64,000 bases of DNA from Dietzia cinnamea NBRC 102147 (GCF_001571065.1 NZ_BCSW01000002.1:62001-126000), one strand, 5' to 3'; positions 18,739 through 28,098 are shown, counted from the stretch's first letter. Notes: generated by a model not told the origin, from the sequence alone. A program made the numbers and translations.

Positions 18739-19482
18739 TCAGGAGAGGATCTCGGGCACGGCTTCGCCGGCGGTGGCCCGGACGTGGACGGTCACCGCGG
18801 GCGCCAGGCCTGAGGGGCCGGGATTGACCTCCACGACGGGTATGCCGGCCTCGGCGGCGAGGTCGGGGAGCGAGGCCGCAGGGTGGACCAGCCCGGAGGT
18901 GCCGACGACGAGGACCGCGGCAGCCCTGTCGATCGCGGCTACCGACTCCTCCCAGGGGCCCGGGGGGAGCATCTCCCCGAACCACACGATCCCAGGTCTG
19001 GCCCGGCCGCCGCAGGCGATGCAGTGCGGGGGTGCGAGACGGCCGACGGCCGCCACGGGTGGCGGGCCCACGTCCATCGGCGTTCCGCAGGTGTCGCACC
19101 GGTGCGAGAAGAGGCTGCCGTGCACGTGGTGCACGACCGGGGAGCCTGCGCGTTCGTGCAGGTCGTCGACGTTCTGAGTGACGACGATGACGTCGCGGCG
19201 CTCCGCGGCGCGGGCCACCGCGAGATGGCCGGCGTTCGGCTGGGCGTGGGAGATCAGGTTCTCCCGCCAGCGGTACCAGGCCCACACCGTGTCGCGGTCG
19301 CGCGCCCACGCCTCCGAGGTGGCCAGCGCGGCGGGGTCGTAGCGTTCCCACAGTCCGGTCTGCGCGTCACGGAACGTGGGCACATCGCTCTCGGCGCTCA
19401 TCCCGGCGCCGGAGAGGACGACGAGAGACCCGTCACCGGCGAGGGCGAATCGGGCCTCCCTGAGGTCGTGCGCAGTGATCAC
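18739..19482 (-). CDS. sirtuin NAD-dependent protein deacylase (CobB/SIRT5-like)
   Basis: A 247-residue Sir2 enzyme that removes acyl groups from lysine using NAD. The NAD pocket is [14 protein letters not shown] near residue 25, followed by [12 protein letters not shown] and the catalytic His in VHHVHGS. A four-Cys zinc ribbon is intact (CDTC...CIAC). The helix after the NAD motif contains WYRWRENL, whose Tyr-x-x-Arg pair fits the class III succinyl/malonyl-lysine pocket. The GTG start overlaps the TGA of the upstream secreted-protein gene by four bases (GTGA), which implies coupled translation. Confidence 0.92.
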   Translation of the reverse strand: MITAHDLREARFALAGDGSLVVLSGAGMSAESDVPTFRDAQTGLWERYDPAALATSEAWARDRDTVWAWYRWRENLISHAQPNAGHLAVARAAERRDVIVVTQNVDDLHERAGSPVVHHVHGSLFSHRCDTCGTPMDVGPPPVAAVGRLAPPHCIACGGRARPGIVWFGEMLPPGPWEESVAAIDRAAAVLVVGTSGLVHPAASLPDLAAEAGIPVVEVNPGPSGLAPAVTVHVRATAGEAVPEILS

Positions 19483-20171
19483 CTGACGTGCGCGGTCCCC
19501 ACAGTGGGGAAGGCGACGCAGTTGGAGGTCCCGCCGTTCTCGAGGTTTGTGGTGACCCCGCCCTGCAGGAGCATGAGCACCTGCCCGGGGCCGGTGTCTG
19601 CGACCCCGTTGATGGTGGCCGGGCCGCCCTCGTTGAGGCCGTTGTATCCCAGGACGGTCGTGCCGCGACGGCCGTTGTTGATGTTGAACCAGTCGACGGT
19701 CATGGGCTGGGCCTGCTGGGCGGCGACCCCTTCGGTGCCCAGCGCGGTGAAGATGAAACCGAGATGACCGGGCGCTATGCCGGGCAGCGGGAGGTCGGCG
19801 GGGCCGGGCACCGCGGTCGCGGCGCCCACGGCGGTCTGCTCCCCGCCGATGCAATGCTGCATGATGGTCGGGTAGGCGAACTGCGCGAGGACCGGCCCGT
19901 TTTCCGGCAGCGGCGTGCCGGGTTCGCCGGTGCCGCGGAAGAAACCGACGAGACGGGCGATGGTGCCGCGGGTCTCCTCGGGGATCCACTGCTGCGCGGC
20001 GAGGTCCTCGATCGCCTGGAGGACGGGCTCGGTCGGGCGCCCGAGCTCGTCGAGCGACTGGGCGCCGGCGGTGGCGGGGGCGGCTAGCCCCAGCACGACG
20101 GCGGCGGCGGCTCCGAGGCCGAGGGTCTGAAGCGAGGTCCTGAGCGAGTGGCGGGTCACTGGCGAGTCCAT
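19479..20171 (-). CDS. secreted protein of unknown function
   Basis: A 230-residue exported protein. The N-terminus has a twin-Arg-free Sec signal with a long Ala/Leu core ending in AGAQ near residue 37. The mature part is mildly hydrophobic, with two Cys residues (MQHCIGG and SNCVAFPTV) that could form a disulfide. Conserved-looking segments include PGHLGFIFTALGTEG, TVDWFNINNGRRGTT and GPGQVLMLLQGG. The pattern resembles unnamed secreted proteins of Corynebacteriales, but I cannot name a family. It is the first gene of a two-gene unit with the sirtuin. Confidence 0.8.
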   Translation of the reverse strand: MDSPVTRHSLRTSLQTLGLGAAAAVVLGLAAPATAGAQSLDELGRPTEPVLQAIEDLAAQQWIPEETRGTIARLVGFFRGTGEPGTPLPENGPVLAQFAYPTIMQHCIGGEQTAVGAATAVPGPADLPLPGIAPGHLGFIFTALGTEGVAAQQAQPMTVDWFNINNGRRGTTVLGYNGLNEGGPATINGVADTGPGQVLMLLQGGVTTNLENGGTSNCVAFPTVGTAHVR

Positions 20172-20518
20172 TCTTCGGCAGGGGCGGGCGGACCGGTCGG
20201 CGGCCGACCGGGCGACCGCTCGATGTTCTCACAGTGCCCCCGTATCGGGGACACGCGGAGCCGGATTGGCGAGCTTGCTGGGTCTGATGTTACAGATGTT
20301 GTGCGTGATGTAAATAACATCGCGCGCGCACGGACGGCACCGGCGGAGGTCGGGATAGCGGCGCCGCGCCGATCAACGGGTAAAGTGGTCACGCAACGCG
20401 CGCTCGACCGGACGCGCTTGTGGATCACGCGGGAGACCCCGCCGATTCCCGCGCCACGCGCCCCGGCGGCGACCCCAGCCGCCTCGGCGCCGAAAGCCTC
20501 CGAGGGAGAACCCAGCGT
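20172..20518. other. 347-base divergent intergenic region with AT-rich palindrome
   Basis: No gene is supported here. The region separates the secreted-protein gene (minus) and typA (plus). It holds one AT-rich island (20286-20321) with an inverted repeat, described separately. The rest is G+C-rich and shows no hairpin of note. Promoters for both genes must lie here. Confidence 0.7.
20286..20321. promoter_or_regulatory. inverted repeat GATGTTA / TAACATC with CRP-like half
   Basis: GATGTTA (20286-20292) and TAACATC (20315-20321) form a perfect inverted repeat around a 22-base centre. Inside is GTGATGTAAATAAC (20305-20318), one base short of a GTGA-N6-TCAC CRP/GlxR-type site. The island is far richer in A+T than its surroundings. 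An operator for the secreted-protein or typA promoter is inferred. Confidence 0.4.
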
Positions 20519-22441
20519 ATGGCCCAGACCGAGTTCCGTAACGTCGCGATCGTCGCGCACGTCGACCACGGCAAGACGACCCTCGTCGACGCGATGCTGC
20601 GCCAGTCGGGCGCATTCGACGAACGCGCCGAGCTCGTGGACCGCGTGATGGACTCGGGGGACCTGGAGCGCGAGAAGGGCATCACGATCCTCGCGAAGAA
20701 CACCGCAGTCCGCCGCCCGGGCGCGGGTTCCGGCGGTGCCGATCTCGTCCTCAACATCATCGACACCCCCGGCCACGCCGACTTCGGCGGTGAGGTCGAG
20801 CGCGGCCTGTCGATGGTCGACGGCGTCGTGCTGCTCATCGACTCGTCCGAGGGTCCGCTGCCCCAGACCCGTTTCGTCCTGCGTAAGGCGCTCGCCGCGT
20901 CGCTGCCGGTGATCATCGTGGTCAACAAGACCGACCGCCCGGACGCCCGCATCGACGAGGTGGTGGAGGAGGCCCAGGACCTCCTGCTGGACCTCGCCTC
21001 GGACCTCGAGGACCCCGATGCCCAGGCCGCCGCCGAGCGCGCCCTCGAACTCCCCGTCGTGTTCGCCTCCGGTCGCGCCGGCAAGGCCTCCACGACCCAG
21101 CCGGCCAACGGCCAGGAGCCGGACGCCGAGAACCTCGACGATTTCTTCTCGCTCCTCTACGACGTCATCCCCGCCCCCCGTGGCGACGCCGACGCCCCGC
21201 TGCAGGCGCACGTGACGAACCTCGACGCGTCCAACTTCCTCGGCCGCATCGGCCTGGTCCGCATCCACAACGGCCGCCTCCGCAAAGGGCAGCAGGTCGC
21301 GTGGATCCACCATCTGCCGAACGACGAGACGGAGACCAAGTCGGTCCGGATCTCCGAGCTCCTCGCGACCGAGGGCGTCGAGCGCGTCCCCACCGAGGAA
21401 GCCGTGGCCGGCGACATCGTCGCGGTGGCCGGTATCAGCGACATCATGATCGGCGACACCCTCGCGGACCCGGAGAACCCGGTCGCGCTGCCCGCCATCA
21501 CCGTGGACGAGCCCGCGATCTCCATGACCATCGGCGTCAACACGTCCCCGCTCGCCGGACGCAACGGCGGCACCAAGCTCACCGCACGGATGGTCAAGGC
21601 GCGCCTCGACCAGGAGCTCGTGGGCAACGTCTCCCTCAAGGTGCTCGACACCGAGCGTCCCGACGACTGGGAGGTGCAGGGCCGCGGTGAGATGGCGCTG
21701 TCCATCCTGGTCGAGACGATGCGCCGGGAGGGCTTCGAGCTCACCGTGGGTAAGCCCCAGGTGGTCACCAAGCGCATCGACGGCAAGGTCCACGAGCCGA
21801 TGGAGCACATGACCATCGACGTGCCCGAGGAGTACCTCGGCGCGGTCACCCAGCTCATGGCCGCACGCAAGGGTCGCATGGAGCAGATGAGCAACCACGG
21901 CACCGGGTGGGTCCGGATGGAGTTCCTCGTCCCGGCCCGCGGCCTGATCGGCTTCCGCACGACCTTCATGACCGAGACGCGCGGCTCCGGCATCGCCAAC
22001 TCCGTGTCCGCCGGCTACGAGCCGTGGGTCGGGGAGATCCGTTCGCGGCACACCGGCTCCCTCGTGGCCGACCGCGCGGGCAAGGCCACCGCGTTCGCGC
22101 TGCTCGGCCTGGCCGATCGCGGCGACTTCTTCATCGAGCCCGGCTCCGAGGTGTACGAGGGCGTCGTCGTGGGGGAGAACCCGCGCTCCGAGGACATGGA
22201 CGTCAACATCACCAAGGAGAAGAAGCTCACCAACATGCGCTCGGCCACCTCCGACGCCACCGAGACGCTGCAGAAGCACCGCAACCTCTCGCTCGAGGAG
22301 GCCATGGAGTTCTGCGCCGGCGACGAGTGCGTCGAGGTCGGCCCCGACGCGATCCGCGTGCGCAAGGTCGCGCTCACCGCGACCGAGCGCGCCAAGGCCC
22401 GCAGCAAGGCCAAGTCCCGCGAGCAGCAGTCCGTCAGCTGA
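20519..22441 (+). CDS. typA: ribosome-associated GTPase TypA/BipA
   Basis: A 640-residue translational GTPase of the EF-G-like family that binds ribosomes and helps 50S assembly and stress adaptation. G motifs are AHVDHGKTT near residue 13, DTPGHADFGGE near residue 80 and NKTDRPDA near residue 138. Domain V and the BipA-specific C-terminal domain follow (GLIGFRTTFMTETRG, TLQKHRNLSLEEAMEF). GGGAGA lies 8 bases before the ATG. Followed at 13 bases by lpqW, the same order as in mycobacteria. Confidence 0.96.
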   Translation: MAQTEFRNVAIVAHVDHGKTTLVDAMLRQSGAFDERAELVDRVMDSGDLEREKGITILAKNTAVRRPGAGSGGADLVLNIIDTPGHADFGGEVERGLSMVDGVVLLIDSSEGPLPQTRFVLRKALAASLPVIIVVNKTDRPDARIDEVVEEAQDLLLDLASDLEDPDAQAAAERALELPVVFASGRAGKASTTQPANGQEPDAENLDDFFSLLYDVIPAPRGDADAPLQAHVTNLDASNFLGRIGLVRIHNGRLRKGQQVAWIHHLPNDETETKSVRISELLATEGVERVPTEEAVAGDIVAVAGISDIMIGDTLADPENPVALPAITVDEPAISMTIGVNTSPLAGRNGGTKLTARMVKARLDQELVGNVSLKVLDTERPDDWEVQGRGEMALSILVETMRREGFELTVGKPQVVTKRIDGKVHEPMEHMTIDVPEEYLGAVTQLMAARKGRMEQMSNHGTGWVRMEFLVPARGLIGFRTTFMTETRGSGIANSVSAGYEPWVGEIRSRHTGSLVADRAGKATAFALLGLADRGDFFIEPGSEVYEGVVVGENPRSEDMDVNITKEKKLTNMRSATSDATETLQKHRNLSLEEAMEFCAGDECVEVGPDAIRVRKVALTATERAKARSKAKSREQQSVS

Positions 22442-22454
22442 CGCAGGTGAGGCC

Positions 22455-24362
22455 GTGAGGACGACGGGGGTGTACGCGCGCCGGCGGGCATCCGCCGTAC
22501 TGGGCGCCGCGCTCGCCCTCGTCGTCGCCTCCGGCTGCGTCGCCGACCCCCCACCCCCAACGGTCGTGGGCGACGACCGCACCGACGGCACGGCCGTCAG
22601 TCTCACGGACGGCGGCATCCTCCTCGCGCTCGACCGTGTCGAGGCGGGGTTCAACCCACACCTCCTCGCCGACCAGGGTGCGGACACCGACCTCGTCGCC
22701 TCGCTGCTGCTCCCCAGCGCGTTCGTCCCCGGCGTCGACGGCGAGCCCGTCCTCAACCGCGACCTGCTGCTGTCCGCGGCACCGCTGCCGGACGCCCCAG
22801 AGACCATCCGCTACACCATCGATCAGCAGGCCCAGTGGTCCGACGGCGTCCCGGTGGCGGCCGAGGACTTCGAGTACCTGTGGCGGCAGATGACCGGTCA
22901 GCCCGGCGTAGTCGACCCCGCCGGTTACGAGCAGATCGTCGACGTGCGCTCCGGCGCCGGCGGCAAGGTCGTCGACGTCGTCTTCGAGTCCGTACCCGCG
23001 CACTGGCGGTCACTCTTCCAGCACATGCTGCCCGCGCACATCCTCAAGGGTGCCCCCGACGGTTTCCAGGGCTCGATGGAGGCGCTGCCGGTGATGAGCG
23101 CGGGGCCGTTCATGATCCGTGCGGCCGACATCGGCCGTGGCGAGATCGAGTTCGTCCGCAACGACCGCTACTGGGCCGGGGCCCCGGAGATCGAGCAGAT
23201 CGTCGTCCGCCGCGCCACCGGCCCCGGCCAGCTCGGGGCGGCCCTGCGTGACGGTCCGGGGTCGATGGCCCTGGTCTCCGCGACGCCGGTGGCCAGGGAC
23301 GTCTCCGAGACCGTCCCCGGGGTGACGGGCACGCCGTTGGCCGGCACCGCCCAGCTGGAGCTGGCGTTCAACACCGTCGCCCCGACCGTGTCCGAGCCCG
23401 CGGTCCGTCGCGCCGTCGCCGCCGCTCTCGACCCGCAGGTGATCGGGCGGGTCGTCACGGGGGAGGCGCGGCCCGAGGTGACATCCCATCCTTTCCCGGC
23501 CGGGTCCGCCGTGACCACGACCGCCGATCCCGCGCTGACCGAACGCGCGCTGACGGGAGCCGGTTTCGCCCTGACCGGTCCGCGCTGGCAGCGCGACGAG
23601 GTCCCGCTCTCCCTCACGCTCGGCGTCGAGGCCACCGACGACCGCGCCGTGACCGCCGCGTACTCCGTCGCCGACCAGCTGCGCGGCGCCGGGATCGGCG
23701 CCCGGGTGTGGGAACTCGGGTCGACGGCTCTGTACGCCGACGCGTTGCCGCACGGTCTGGTCGACGCCGTCGTCGGCTGGCAGAGCACCGACGGGCAGCC
23801 GGAGCTCGCCGCCGTCTCCCGCTTCGCCTGCGCCCCGGCCGCTCCCCGACCGGGATCGGGGGCGTCCGCGTCCGCGTCCACGTCCGGCTCGGCCACGTCG
23901 GAGGAGGCGACCACGACACCGGCCCGGCCCCGCACGACCGTGCCGAGCCTGTCCCCGCCCGAGCCGGACACCGGCCGGAGCCGCCAGCGCCGCACCACCG
24001 ACACGACCGTGAGCGCCGGCGCGACCAGTACCGCCCCGACCTCCCCGCCCCGGACGATCGGCCGGGACGCCACCGCCCGCGCCTCCGACGTCTCCGGGAT
24101 CTGCGATCCCGTGCTCGACCGCGCGTTGGGCGTGTCCGGCGGGGACGCATCGGCACCGACGGCCACACCCGATCTGGTCGCCGCGGGAGAACGCGTCGCC
24201 GACCTGGCGCTGCGTGTGCCGCTCGTGCGCCCCACCCTGCTGCTGGCCACCGACGGGGTCGACGTGAGCGGGTCAGGCACCGATCCCGACGGCGGGGCAC
24301 AGGCCACGCGTCCGGTCACCGACGTCTTCGACACCGCACGCACCTGGAGGAGGACCGGATGA
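22455..24362 (+). CDS. lpqW: LpqW-like substrate-binding-family lipoprotein
   Basis: A 635-residue lipoprotein of the SBP_bac_5 (oligopeptide-binding) fold. The lipobox is ASGC near residue 28. In mycobacteria LpqW steers phosphatidylinositol mannosides toward lipoarabinomannan rather than importing peptides. The N-domain (IRYTIDQQAQWSDGVPVAAE) and the interdomain segments are recognisable. An insertion of about 90 Ser/Thr/Pro/Arg-rich residues near 455-545 (SASASTSGSATSEE and onward) interrupts the C-domain. Starts with GTG, 13 bases after typA. Its stop overlaps mshB (ATGA). The name rests on fold and on position between typA and mshB. Confidence 0.85.
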   Translation: MRTTGVYARRRASAVLGAALALVVASGCVADPPPPTVVGDDRTDGTAVSLTDGGILLALDRVEAGFNPHLLADQGADTDLVASLLLPSAFVPGVDGEPVLNRDLLLSAAPLPDAPETIRYTIDQQAQWSDGVPVAAEDFEYLWRQMTGQPGVVDPAGYEQIVDVRSGAGGKVVDVVFESVPAHWRSLFQHMLPAHILKGAPDGFQGSMEALPVMSAGPFMIRAADIGRGEIEFVRNDRYWAGAPEIEQIVVRRATGPGQLGAALRDGPGSMALVSATPVARDVSETVPGVTGTPLAGTAQLELAFNTVAPTVSEPAVRRAVAAALDPQVIGRVVTGEARPEVTSHPFPAGSAVTTTADPALTERALTGAGFALTGPRWQRDEVPLSLTLGVEATDDRAVTAAYSVADQLRGAGIGARVWELGSTALYADALPHGLVDAVVGWQSTDGQPELAAVSRFACAPAAPRPGSGASASASTSGSATSEEATTTPARPRTTVPSLSPPEPDTGRSRQRRTTDTTVSAGATSTAPTSPPRTIGRDATARASDVSGICDPVLDRALGVSGGDASAPTATPDLVAAGERVADLALRVPLVRPTLLLATDGVDVSGSGTDPDGGAQATRPVTDVFDTARTWRRTG

Positions 24363-25255
24363 CCCCGACGCCCGCGACCCCGGCCGCGGACGGGCTGCGC
24401 GCCCTGTTCGTGCACGCTCATCCCGACGACGAGGCGATCACCACCGGTGGCACGATCGCCGCGCTGGTCGCGGCCGGCGCCGAGGTCCGCGTGATCACCT
24501 GCACCCTCGGCGAGGAGGGGGAGGTCCTCGGAGATGCGTTGTCCGGGCTCGTCGCCGACCGCGCCGACCAGCTGGGCGGGTACCGGATCGGAGAACTCGG
24601 GATCGCGCTGCGCGCCCTCGGCGTGGACCGGACCCGATTCCTCGGCGGGGCCGGCCGTTGGCGGGACTCGGGGATGTCCGGCACGCCGTCGGCCCACCAT
24701 CCGCGCGCGTTCGTCCGGTCCGGTGACGAGGCCGTCGCCGAGATGGTGGCGGTCCTCGACGACGTCCGGCCCCACCTCGTCGTGACCTACGACCCCCGTG
24801 GCGGGTACGGACACCCGGACCACATCCGCGCCCACGAGGTGGTGCACGCCGCGATCGAGGAGTCCGCCCACCGGCCCGACCGGGTGGCGTGGACCGTCAC
24901 CGCGCGCTCCGAGCTCGACCGCACGCACCCCGAGCCGCCCGCCCACCTCCGTCACGCCGAACCGGAGGAACTGCCCTCCGTGCCGGACTCGCGCCTCACC
25001 CACCGCGTCCCGCTGGACGACGCGGACTACGCCGCCAAGCTGGAGGCCCTCACCGGGCACGCCACCCAGCTCGAGCTCGTGCCCGGGCCCGAGGGGGAGC
25101 CGTGGTTCCTCGCCCTGACCAACGGCGTCCTGCAGCCCGTCCCGCAGGTGGAGTGGTACATCGCCCACGACCGGTCCGGCGACGACGGGCCCTACGTCAC
25201 ATGCCAGCCCGGCTCGGCCCGTCTGTTCGACGGCCTCCGCGGGGACGCGTCGTGA
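24359..25255 (+). CDS. mshB: mycothiol biosynthesis deacetylase MshB
   Basis: A 298-residue zinc deacetylase of the PIG-L/LmbE family that removes acetate from GlcNAc-inositol, the second step of mycothiol synthesis. The zinc and catalytic motif AHPDDE is at residues 20-25, with His21, Asp24 and His155 as the expected ligands and Asp23 as base. The second motif is GHPDHIRAHE at 151-160. The ATG overlaps the lpqW stop by four bases and the gene's own stop overlaps the next GTG, so three genes are coupled. Confidence 0.95.
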   Translation: MTPTPATPAADGLRALFVHAHPDDEAITTGGTIAALVAAGAEVRVITCTLGEEGEVLGDALSGLVADRADQLGGYRIGELGIALRALGVDRTRFLGGAGRWRDSGMSGTPSAHHPRAFVRSGDEAVAEMVAVLDDVRPHLVVTYDPRGGYGHPDHIRAHEVVHAAIEESAHRPDRVAWTVTARSELDRTHPEPPAHLRHAEPEELPSVPDSRLTHRVPLDDADYAAKLEALTGHATQLELVPGPEGEPWFLALTNGVLQPVPQVEWYIAHDRSGDDGPYVTCQPGSARLFDGLRGDAS

Positions 25256-25698
25256 CCGCCGCGGCCGGTGCGGCCGGTGCGGCCGCCGTGCCCACGGTTA
25301 CCGACCCGGTCCGCCCGGCCCGGCCCGCCTCGGCGGTCGAGTTCGGGGTCGCCCTGGTGCTGCTGGCGATCGGCGCGGCGGCCAGCTGCGTGCTGGCCTC
25401 GGCATGGCTGACGATGTACCTGGGCCCCGTGCCGATGCCCGTCAGCGTGCTGGCGGCGGGCGCCTGGTCGCTGTTCCTGGTGCGCGTCGCCTCGACGTGG
25501 TCGGACCGGAGGATCGTCGCGGCGTTCCCCGCCCTGGTGTGGATCCTCACGCTCGTCGCACTCGAACTGGGCCCGGGCGGCGACATGCCGGTGCCCGTCG
25601 GCCTGCGCGGTCTGGCGCTGCTGGTCTTCGGCGGCCTCATCCCGCTGTGGGTGGCCACCCTGCGGGTCTCACCCGCGCCGGACCCCCAACGACGGTGA
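25252..25698 (+). CDS. four-helix membrane protein, Rv1171-like position
   Basis: A 148-residue membrane protein with four hydrophobic helices (for example VALVLLAIGAAASCVLASAW and LALLVFGGLIPLWVATL). GTG start overlaps the mshB stop (GTGA). In M. tuberculosis mshB is likewise followed by a small membrane protein, Rv1171. The 3' end overlaps the convergent PH-domain gene by 30 bases. Function unknown; no domain is recognised. Confidence 0.8.
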   Translation: MTAAAGAAGAAAVPTVTDPVRPARPASAVEFGVALVLLAIGAAASCVLASAWLTMYLGPVPMPVSVLAAGAWSLFLVRVASTWSDRRIVAAFPALVWILTLVALELGPGGDMPVPVGLRGLALLVFGGLIPLWVATLRVSPAPDPQRR

Positions 25699-27348
25699 CA
25701 CGCGGCCGCCCGGGTCGGCGTCGTGGTGCCAGACGTCGGTGATGCCCGGCGTCAGCGCCTCGGCCAGCGCCCACGCCTCGTCGGCATCGATGTCCATCAC
25801 GGAGTAGACGCCGTTGCCGGCCGGGGTCGCCGCCGCCACCGTCGCCACGCCCGCCGAACGCTGGAAGACCGACTGGGTGACGGTCCATCCGATGATCCCG
25901 TCGGCCTCGAGGATTGTCCGCTTGGCGGTCCACGACCCGTGCGAGGTGACGAGCATCCCCGGCAGGAGTGCGTGCCCGAGCATGCGGATGCGGTCCGCCG
26001 CGAGCAGCAGGAAGAGCACGAGCGCGGCCGGGATTCCCCACTCCACCCAGATGTCGGCGGACGGGCCGGAGTCGATCCGCACGAGCACGATCAATCCCGC
26101 GACGATCCAGAAGGGCAGCAGGCCGCGCGTGATGCGACGCCGCGCCGCCTTCCACGGGTGACGACGCAGCGGGACGGTCACCGGCGTCGAATCCCCGAGG
26201 ATGCGGATCGCCACGCGGCGCACGTCCTTGATCGGTGCCTGCGGCAGCAGCGTGGACGCCGTGGCACCCTTCTTGGTGCCCGTCATGATCGGCTCGAGGC
26301 GGCCGCCCCCGAGCATCCGCAGGTACACCGGCAGGCGCATCTCCACGCCGCGCAGGCGGGCCTTGTCCAGCGCCTGGTGCTTACGGCGCAGGACACCGTT
26401 CTGCACGTAGAGCAGCTGGCCGTGGTCGGTGAGCGCGTACTTGCCGTAGCGGATCGCGTAGGTGATGACCGCCAGCACCCCGGCGACCGCCCAGATGGCG
26501 ACGCCCTTGCCCACGAACGCCCACGGCTGCCCCAGCGAGTCCAGCCAGGCGATGGTGCCCTCGACCACCGCGAGGTCCATGATCCGGTCGTGCATGTCGC
26601 CCATCTGCCACGTGATGAGCCACAGGGAGAACAGGACGCCGAACCCGATGAAGGAGAACGGGGCGAACCGGGCCCACGTGACCTTCCACTGCGCGATGTC
26701 CTCGCCGTACTTCGACCCCCACTGGACCTCGTCCTCCTCGGAGAGGGAGGGATCCAGCGCCCGCCGGTGCTTGAGCAGCTCGTCGCGCAGCGGCTCCACG
26801 AGCGCCGTGTCGATCGCGTCGAGGCGGAACCGCTCGGCGTCCGACTTACCCGAGTCCGCGCGGCCCGTGCCCACCTCCACGATCGAGACCCTCAGGACCC
26901 GGTGGAACAGGTCGGACTCGGTGTCCACGCTGCGGATCCGCTGCCGGGCCACCGTGACGACCTGGCGGCTGAAGAAGCCCTTGCGCAGGATGATGTGCGT
27001 GCGGCCGACCTGGTAGCTGGTCGAGAGCCACCGCAGCACGCCACCGAGGATCACCATCGAGACGATGACGATCTCGAACCAGTAGTTGCTCCGGTTGGAA
27101 CCCAGCCAGAGGGAGACGAGGAACAGCGGCAGGAGGCGGGTGAGCATCCCGAGCGGATAGACGAGCAGCATCCGCCACGACAGGCGCTCCCACGGCGCCT
27201 CCGGGTCGACCTTCTCCGCCGCCGCGGGTTCGTCGGCCGCCAGGACCTCCTCCGCCGGTCCCGCCTCCGGGGCGGTGGCGGTGTCGACGGGGGAGCGGCC
27301 CTCGTCGTCGTCGCCGTCAGGTCGTCCCCCCGCGCCGGGCGCGGTCAC
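25669..27348 (-). CDS. bacterial PH-domain (DUF304, YdbT-like) membrane protein
   Basis: A 559-residue membrane protein with repeated bacterial PH (bPH2/DUF304) domains between hydrophobic helix pairs. Diagnostic strands include THIILRKGFFSRQVVTVARQ near residue 120, LLYVQNGVLRRKHQALDKAR near residue 320 and LVTSHGSWTAKRTILEADGI near residue 475. The N-terminus (about 50 residues) is acidic. It begins with GTG overlapping the stop of the upstream one-domain partner (GTGA). In Bacillus the YdbS/YdbT pair has the same layout. Function is unclear; membrane-stress or toxin-tolerance roles have been suggested for relatives. Confidence 0.85.
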   Translation of the reverse strand: MTAPGAGGRPDGDDDEGRSPVDTATAPEAGPAEEVLAADEPAAAEKVDPEAPWERLSWRMLLVYPLGMLTRLLPLFLVSLWLGSNRSNYWFEIVIVSMVILGGVLRWLSTSYQVGRTHIILRKGFFSRQVVTVARQRIRSVDTESDLFHRVLRVSIVEVGTGRADSGKSDAERFRLDAIDTALVEPLRDELLKHRRALDPSLSEEDEVQWGSKYGEDIAQWKVTWARFAPFSFIGFGVLFSLWLITWQMGDMHDRIMDLAVVEGTIAWLDSLGQPWAFVGKGVAIWAVAGVLAVITYAIRYGKYALTDHGQLLYVQNGVLRRKHQALDKARLRGVEMRLPVYLRMLGGGRLEPIMTGTKKGATASTLLPQAPIKDVRRVAIRILGDSTPVTVPLRRHPWKAARRRITRGLLPFWIVAGLIVLVRIDSGPSADIWVEWGIPAALVLFLLLAADRIRMLGHALLPGMLVTSHGSWTAKRTILEADGIIGWTVTQSVFQRSAGVATVAAATPAGNGVYSVMDIDADEAWALAEALTPGITDVWHHDADPGGRVSPSLGVRRG

Positions 27349-27998
27349 GTCCCGTCCCCCGCGTCCAGGTTGGCGATCGCGATGAGGTGCTGCGCCAACG
27401 CCTCGGCGTCCGCGAGGTTCAGGCCGCGGATCTGCACCGTCCCCTGCGCGGAGGCGGTGGTAGCGTTGACCGTCGCGAGGCCGAACCAGCGCTCGAACAG
27501 CGTCCGCGTGGTGTACACGCTCTGCAGTCGCGCCAACGGGGCGATGCGGAACTGGGTGGTCCACCACCCCTGGCGCGAGCACACCGCCGTGTCCGACACG
27601 TCCCACCGGGCGACCAGGTAGCGCCACCACGGCGCCACGACGATGCCCATGAACGCCAACGGCACCGTCACGCCCAGGGCGACCCAGTTCCAGAAGCCCA
27701 TGACGTTGTCACCCCAGTAGAACCAGGCGACCTGCAGGCCCGCGAGGACGGCCCACGACCAGATCCCCTCGATCACGAACAGCAACGCGGTCCGCTTCTC
27801 GATACGGTGCCGCGGCGCGGTCACCAGCACCCGGTTGGAGGTGAGCAGGGCGTCACCGGCGTCCGGAACGACGTCGGGGGAGCCGCCGTCGTCGGCCGGA
27901 CGGGGCTCGCGGAGAGCGTGGGCGCCCCCCTGGCCGGGCGCCGCGGAGGAGACCAGGGGGTCCCCGTTCGTGCGGAGGGGCACTGCGTGATCGGGCAT
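27345..27998 (-). CDS. bacterial PH-domain (DUF304, YdbS-like) membrane protein
   Basis: A 217-residue protein with two helices (ALLFVIEGIWSWAVLAGLQV and VALGVTVPLAFMGIVV) followed by one bPH2 domain (ARLQSVYTTRTLFERWFGLA, then GTVQIRGLNLADAEALAQHL). The first 65 residues are polar. ATG at MPDHAVPLRT lies 7 nt after TACTGT, a leaderless start. Earlier in-frame starts would run into fbiC on the other strand. Partner of the larger YdbT-like gene downstream, which it overlaps. Confidence 0.83.
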   Translation of the reverse strand: MPDHAVPLRTNGDPLVSSAAPGQGGAHALREPRPADDGGSPDVVPDAGDALLTSNRVLVTAPRHRIEKRTALLFVIEGIWSWAVLAGLQVAWFYWGDNVMGFWNWVALGVTVPLAFMGIVVAPWWRYLVARWDVSDTAVCSRQGWWTTQFRIAPLARLQSVYTTRTLFERWFGLATVNATTASAQGTVQIRGLNLADAEALAQHLIAIANLDAGDGT

Positions 27999-28005
27999 GG
28001 CGACA

Positions 28006-28011
28006 ACAGTA
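28006..28011 (-). promoter_or_regulatory. -10 hexamer for PH-domain pair (leaderless)
   Basis: TACTGT on the minus strand lies 7 nt before the ATG at 27998; no ribosome site is seen. Confidence 0.5.
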
Positions 28012-28098
28012 ACGCCAGCCTGGCGCCGGTAAGCCCGTGACCACCGTTGGAGCACCGCTCCGCTCTCGCCGCCGCCGCGGTGGGGCATCATCGCGGGT

